A DNA stretch of 64,000 nucleotides, taken from the NCBI GenBank assembly GCA_030684575.1, contig JAUXVD010000019.1:62001-126000 (forward strand), read 5' to 3'. The notes beneath the pieces are model-generated. The model searched no databases, had not been told where the DNA came from, and saw only the letters and a list, made by a program, of their open reading frames with translations. How positions within the stretch are numbered: the stretch's first letter is position 1; the number at the start of each line of letters is the position of its first letter. The position numbers and the translations under genes were made by a program. The stretch is from Nitrospirota bacterium (GTDB lineage Bacteria; Nitrospirota; Nitrospiria; Nitrospirales; Nitrospiraceae). Of this stretch, positions 61,305 to 64,000 are shown piece by piece.

Positions 61305-61426
61305 TAGGATGCTGAAAAAGTCCGCCAGCTTTGTTCTCGCATCACTCAGAGGCTCAACGTACCGCAAGGGTACGCCTCGCCTCCTCGCTCGCTGCGGCCT
61401 CGCTGAACGGCCTTTTTGAGCATCCT
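61305..61426 (+). repeat. Family 1 intergenic repeat, sense copy
   Basis: Starts three bases after the antiporter stop (TAGGATGCTGAAAAAG) and ends GAGCATCCTG, with a CGTACC/GGGTACG hairpin. Confidence 0.85.
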
Positions 61427-61451
61427 GATCGATGCGTAATTGGTGAAGGGT

Positions 61452-62477
61452 ATGAATGGTAGAAAGAATATGACGAAGTCGAAAGATAAACCACTGCTCG
61501 GTATTACGATGGGCGATCCAGCCGGGATCGGTCCCGAAGTGATTGCGAAGGCCTTGGCTTTGGCAAAGGTGCGACGGCTCTGTCGTCCACTGGTGATTGG
61601 CTCATTTCCAGTGATGCAGCAGGCGGTTAAGAGTTTGAAACTGAAGCTGAATGTGATTCGCGTGGAGGGCCACGAAACCGTGCCTCCACGGTTGAATCAG
61701 CTTGCCGTATTGGACCCACTCGAGCATCCCCTTGGGCGGTTTTCTCGCGGGGTTGCGGCGGCTGAGACCGGGGCTGCGTCCGTGTTGTTCATCAAGAAGG
61801 CCGTGGAGCTGGCGCAGCTCGGTTGTATCGACGGCATGGTCACAGCCCCGATCAACAAAGAGGCCATCAACATGGCCGGCTGCCATTTCCCCGGTCATAC
61901 GGAACTGCTGGCAGACCTGACCAAGACGCAGGACTCCGGTATGATGATTATCGGCGGGCCGCTCCGAATCATGTTCGTGACGACCCACGTCGCGATCAAA
62001 GACTTACCGTCCCTCCTCACTCAAGCCAAGATCGAAAAAGCCATCAGATTGGCTCATGTGGCCCTGAAAGATTTGTTCGGGATTCAGAAACCGAGAGTCG
62101 GTGTCGCCGCGTTAAATCCCCATGCAGGAGAACATGGACTGTTCGGGGACGAAGAAGCGCGGATCATTCTCCCGGCGGCTCGTGCGGCGCAGGCCCGAGG
62201 GATTCGCGCCAGCGATCCCTTGCCGGCCGATACCCTGTTCGGCAAGGCGGCGAGAGGCGATTACGATGGAGTGGTGGCCCTCTACCACGACCAGGGGTTG
62301 ATTCCCTTAAAACTTGTCGCGTTCGGTACCTGTGTGAACCTGACAGTGGGATTGCCGATCATTCGCACCTCGGTCGATCATGGGACGGCGTTCGATATTG
62401 TAGGGAAAGGCATCGCAGACCCCGGCAGCCTGGTCGAGGCGATCACGCTGGCTGCGACGTTAGCCAAGAGACGGTGA
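61452..62477 (+). CDS. pdxA: 4-Hydroxythreonine-4-phosphate dehydrogenase PdxA
   Basis: ITMGDPAGIGPEVIAKAL, the metal-ligand segment FPGHTELLADL, FVTTHVAIKDLP, AALNPHAGEHG and DTLFGKAARGDYDGVVALYHDQG identify PdxA, which oxidises 4-phosphohydroxy-threonine in pyridoxal phosphate synthesis. Several starts are possible; the ATG at 61452 is chosen, with 61470 as an alternative. A long inverted repeat follows the stop. Confidence 0.93.
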   Translation: MNGRKNMTKSKDKPLLGITMGDPAGIGPEVIAKALALAKVRRLCRPLVIGSFPVMQQAVKSLKLKLNVIRVEGHETVPPRLNQLAVLDPLEHPLGRFSRGVAAAETGAASVLFIKKAVELAQLGCIDGMVTAPINKEAINMAGCHFPGHTELLADLTKTQDSGMMIIGGPLRIMFVTTHVAIKDLPSLLTQAKIEKAIRLAHVALKDLFGIQKPRVGVAALNPHAGEHGLFGDEEARIILPAARAAQARGIRASDPLPADTLFGKAARGDYDGVVALYHDQGLIPLKLVAFGTCVNLTVGLPIIRTSVDHGTAFDIVGKGIADPGSLVEAITLAATLAKRR

Positions 62478-62489
62478 GGGGTCTATTGG

Positions 62490-62582
62490 GTCTATCTGGT
62501 CTGTCTCGTCTGTCTGGTTTCATAGTCTGGACCGAACCAGATAGACTGAAACGACCAGATAGACGAGACAGACCAGACAGAC
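62490..62582. repeat. Long inverted repeat of short GTCTGTCTGG-type units
   Basis: Left arm TCTATCTGGTCTGTCTCG onward (62490-62521) pairs with the right arm ending GACCAGACAGACC (to 62582), with two single-base changes and a small gap across about 32 positions. The units are 10-base variants of TCTGTCTGG. It lies between pdxA and a small gene whose ribosome binding site directly follows. It could act as a terminator or leader structure. Confidence 0.7.
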
Positions 62583-62603
62583 CATCTCAAGAGGAGCCTA
62601 TTG

Positions 62604-62930
62604 ATGACCAGCCAATCGAGTGCGGCGCGTGACATGATACAGAAGCAGTTAAAAGATTTGGACGTAATTTTCTCAGAGACCATGGAGACGCTCAACACGG
62701 TTGCCGGAGCAGAACGACTCGTCAAATGGAAAGCCAGAACGGTTACGCTCCTCACGGAATCTCTGGGAGCGAAGGAAGGGCAGAAGTTTGCAGCGCTGCA
62801 GCCGGGTCCCTCGTTTACCAACGACTTGGTGGAAGAGTTTACGGACCTCATCGACTATTTCAAAACGCCGTTGCTCGATCTAGTGAAACAACTGGCGCAA
62901 GCCGCGCCTTCTCTTCCCGGCGGGAATTAA
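62604..62930 (+). CDS. Small hypothetical protein
   Basis: The 108-residue product is helical with RDMIQKQLKDLDVIFSETMETLN and LVEEFTDLIDYFKTPLLDLVKQL, without Cys or signal peptide. GAGGAG lies eight bases before the ATG at 62604. No family was recognised. It is just upstream of rsmA, and the rsmA GTG is four bases after its stop. Confidence 0.65.
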   Translation: MTSQSSAARDMIQKQLKDLDVIFSETMETLNTVAGAERLVKWKARTVTLLTESLGAKEGQKFAALQPGPSFTNDLVEEFTDLIDYFKTPLLDLVKQLAQAAPSLPGGN

Positions 62931-62933
62931 CTG

Positions 62934-63728
62934 GTGTCGACTCCTGATCTCCCTCCCCCGCTCAAGCGGCTCGGCCAAAACTTTCTCATCGATCCCAACA
63001 TTGTACGCAAAATCGTCGCCTTGGCGGAATTGGGCCCCAGCGACCATGTCCTTGAAATCGGTCCAGGCCGCGGCGTCCTGACAGAGATGCTGAGTCACGC
63101 AGCCGGTCGTGTGACGGCGGTCGAACTGGATCCACGGCTTCATGCCTATCTCGAGACCAGGCAGGCGGAGTTTCCGAATGTGGAATTGATCTGCGACGAC
63201 GCATTGGCCTATCCGGTCGAGCGCCTGCCGATGGGGACAGTCGTCGTGGCCAATTTGCCCTACTACATTTCAACCCCACTACTCTTTCGATTACTCGACC
63301 AGCGTGGCCGCTTTCCCCGCATGGTGCTCATGCTGCAGAACGAGGTGGCCGATCGATTAGTGGCCCAGCCAGGCGGGTCGGACTATGGCGTCCTTTCCGT
63401 GATGGCGCAGTATGCCGCCGACATTGCCAAATCCTTTCGTGTTTCAGCGCACTGTTTCAGGCCGAGGCCTGAGGTTGGTTCGGCGGTGGTGCTGCTCCGG
63501 ACGAACGAAGACCGGAGGCTTGGCCCGCAGGAAGAAGTGGCCTTTCGTGCACTCGTGAAGGCGGCTTTTGCACATCGAAGAAAAACGCTCATCAATTCCC
63601 TGCGAGACGAAGGATTTGAGATCCATCGTGTGGCCGAGACCTTGGAACGGTTGGAGATTGGTCCGACTCGCCGGGCCGAAACCTTGTCGGTCGAAGACTT
63701 CCTCCGGTTTGCTGCCGCACTCCGTTGA
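62934..63728 (+). CDS. rsmA: 16S rRNA dimethyladenosine transferase RsmA (KsgA)
   Basis: The SAM-binding motif LEIGPGRGVLTEML, the catalytic NLPYYIS, the QNFLIDPNIV start and HCFRPRPEVGSAVV are diagnostic. RsmA dimethylates two adenines near the 3' end of 16S rRNA. The start is a GTG at 62934. The 264-residue length is typical. Confidence 0.95.
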   Translation: MSTPDLPPPLKRLGQNFLIDPNIVRKIVALAELGPSDHVLEIGPGRGVLTEMLSHAAGRVTAVELDPRLHAYLETRQAEFPNVELICDDALAYPVERLPMGTVVVANLPYYISTPLLFRLLDQRGRFPRMVLMLQNEVADRLVAQPGGSDYGVLSVMAQYAADIAKSFRVSAHCFRPRPEVGSAVVLLRTNEDRRLGPQEEVAFRALVKAAFAHRRKTLINSLRDEGFEIHRVAETLERLEIGPTRRAETLSVEDFLRFAAALR

Positions 63729-63809
63729 CGAGGTGCCCTAGCTGCCAGATCGCTCGTTTCGGCTGCCATGCGTTTGAAATGACCCATTCCCTGTGCTAGC
63801 ATCCGTGCT

Positions 63810-64000
63810 ATGGGTGCATCCACTTCGGCCAAGCGGGGAGAGGCCCGCGGCGCCGCTTCCCCCCCGTCACACATTAAGCGAGAAGTGATCGGAGTTGTCC
63901 TGATCGCGTTGAGCCTGCTCACGCTGCTCAGTCTCGTCTCGTTCGTGCCCAATGGCCTGAATTCAGGAATGGGGTCAGCGGTTGCCGGTTCGTCGGCCTC
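63810..64000 (+). CDS. ftsK: DNA translocase FtsK, N-terminal fragment
   Basis: The frame runs from an ATG at 63810 off the end of the window. After a short basic and Ser/Pro-rich stretch, IKREVIGVVLIALSLLTLL followed by SLVSFVP is the first transmembrane helix of FtsK/SpoIIIE-type translocases. Only 63 codons are visible, so the call rests on this segment. Confidence 0.55.
   Translation, partial: MGASTSAKRGEARGAASPPSHIKREVIGVVLIALSLLTLLSLVSFVPNGLNSGMGSAVAGSSA

Overview
The window is a gene-dense, GC-rich bacterial chromosome segment whose content best fits Nitrospirota, most likely Nitrospira. The reasons are a Gram-negative envelope (Pal, beta-barrel proteins, many lipoproteins, an LptM-like lipopeptide), lysine synthesis through an LL-diaminopimelate aminotransferase (DapL), many zinc-ribbon and PilZ small proteins, and abundant dispersed palindromic repeats. 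The organism call is inference from gene content. No rRNA, tRNA, CRISPR array, insertion sequence or prophage was found.

Layout. 1-9.9 kb: the end of pal, a PilZ protein, msrA, ttcA, a phosphatase, a metallopeptidase/ATP-grasp pair, gpmA and an NHL-repeat lipoprotein. 10.7-19 kb: a biosynthetic block argD-argF-argG-argH-lptM-like-lysA-dapA-dapB, with overlapping arg genes. 19-27.3 kb: small zinc-ribbon and YHS-type genes, a transaldolase, a family 5 uracil-DNA glycosylase, a lytic transglycosylase, and a glycerate kinase next to a rifampin-phosphotransferase-like enzyme. 27.5-33.3 kb: rmuC-mazG-PilZ, then folK-panC, dapL and a glutamine amidotransferase. 33.4-39.7 kb: mostly uncharacterised genes separated by repeats.

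39.7-42.7 kb is an accessory island. Two palindromic repeats precede a protein ending in a Cap12/Pycsar-type TIR-like domain, followed by a protein with a HEPN-like RX4H motif. This is the best candidate for an undescribed (anti-phage or abortive) system. 42.7-51.4 kb holds an AttH-like protein, a LON-domain/ABC transporter/SirB1 operon, an MBL hydrolase with a MarR regulator, and a metallophosphoesterase. 51.5-64 kb holds truD, a two-gene arginine-degradation module (a split version of cyanobacterial AgrE/ArgZ), gpsA-larB, larC with a Ca2+/cation antiporter, pdxA, rsmA and the start of a probable ftsK.

Two families of structured intergenic repeats run through the window. Family 1 (about 125 bp, ten copies) usually abuts a stop codon in the sense orientation, and its terminal sequence sometimes supplies that stop. 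Family 2 (about 90-100 bp, five copies) is a near-complete palindrome whose stems differ in sequence between copies yet keep their pairing. Several shorter perfect inverted repeats sit at gene starts and ends.
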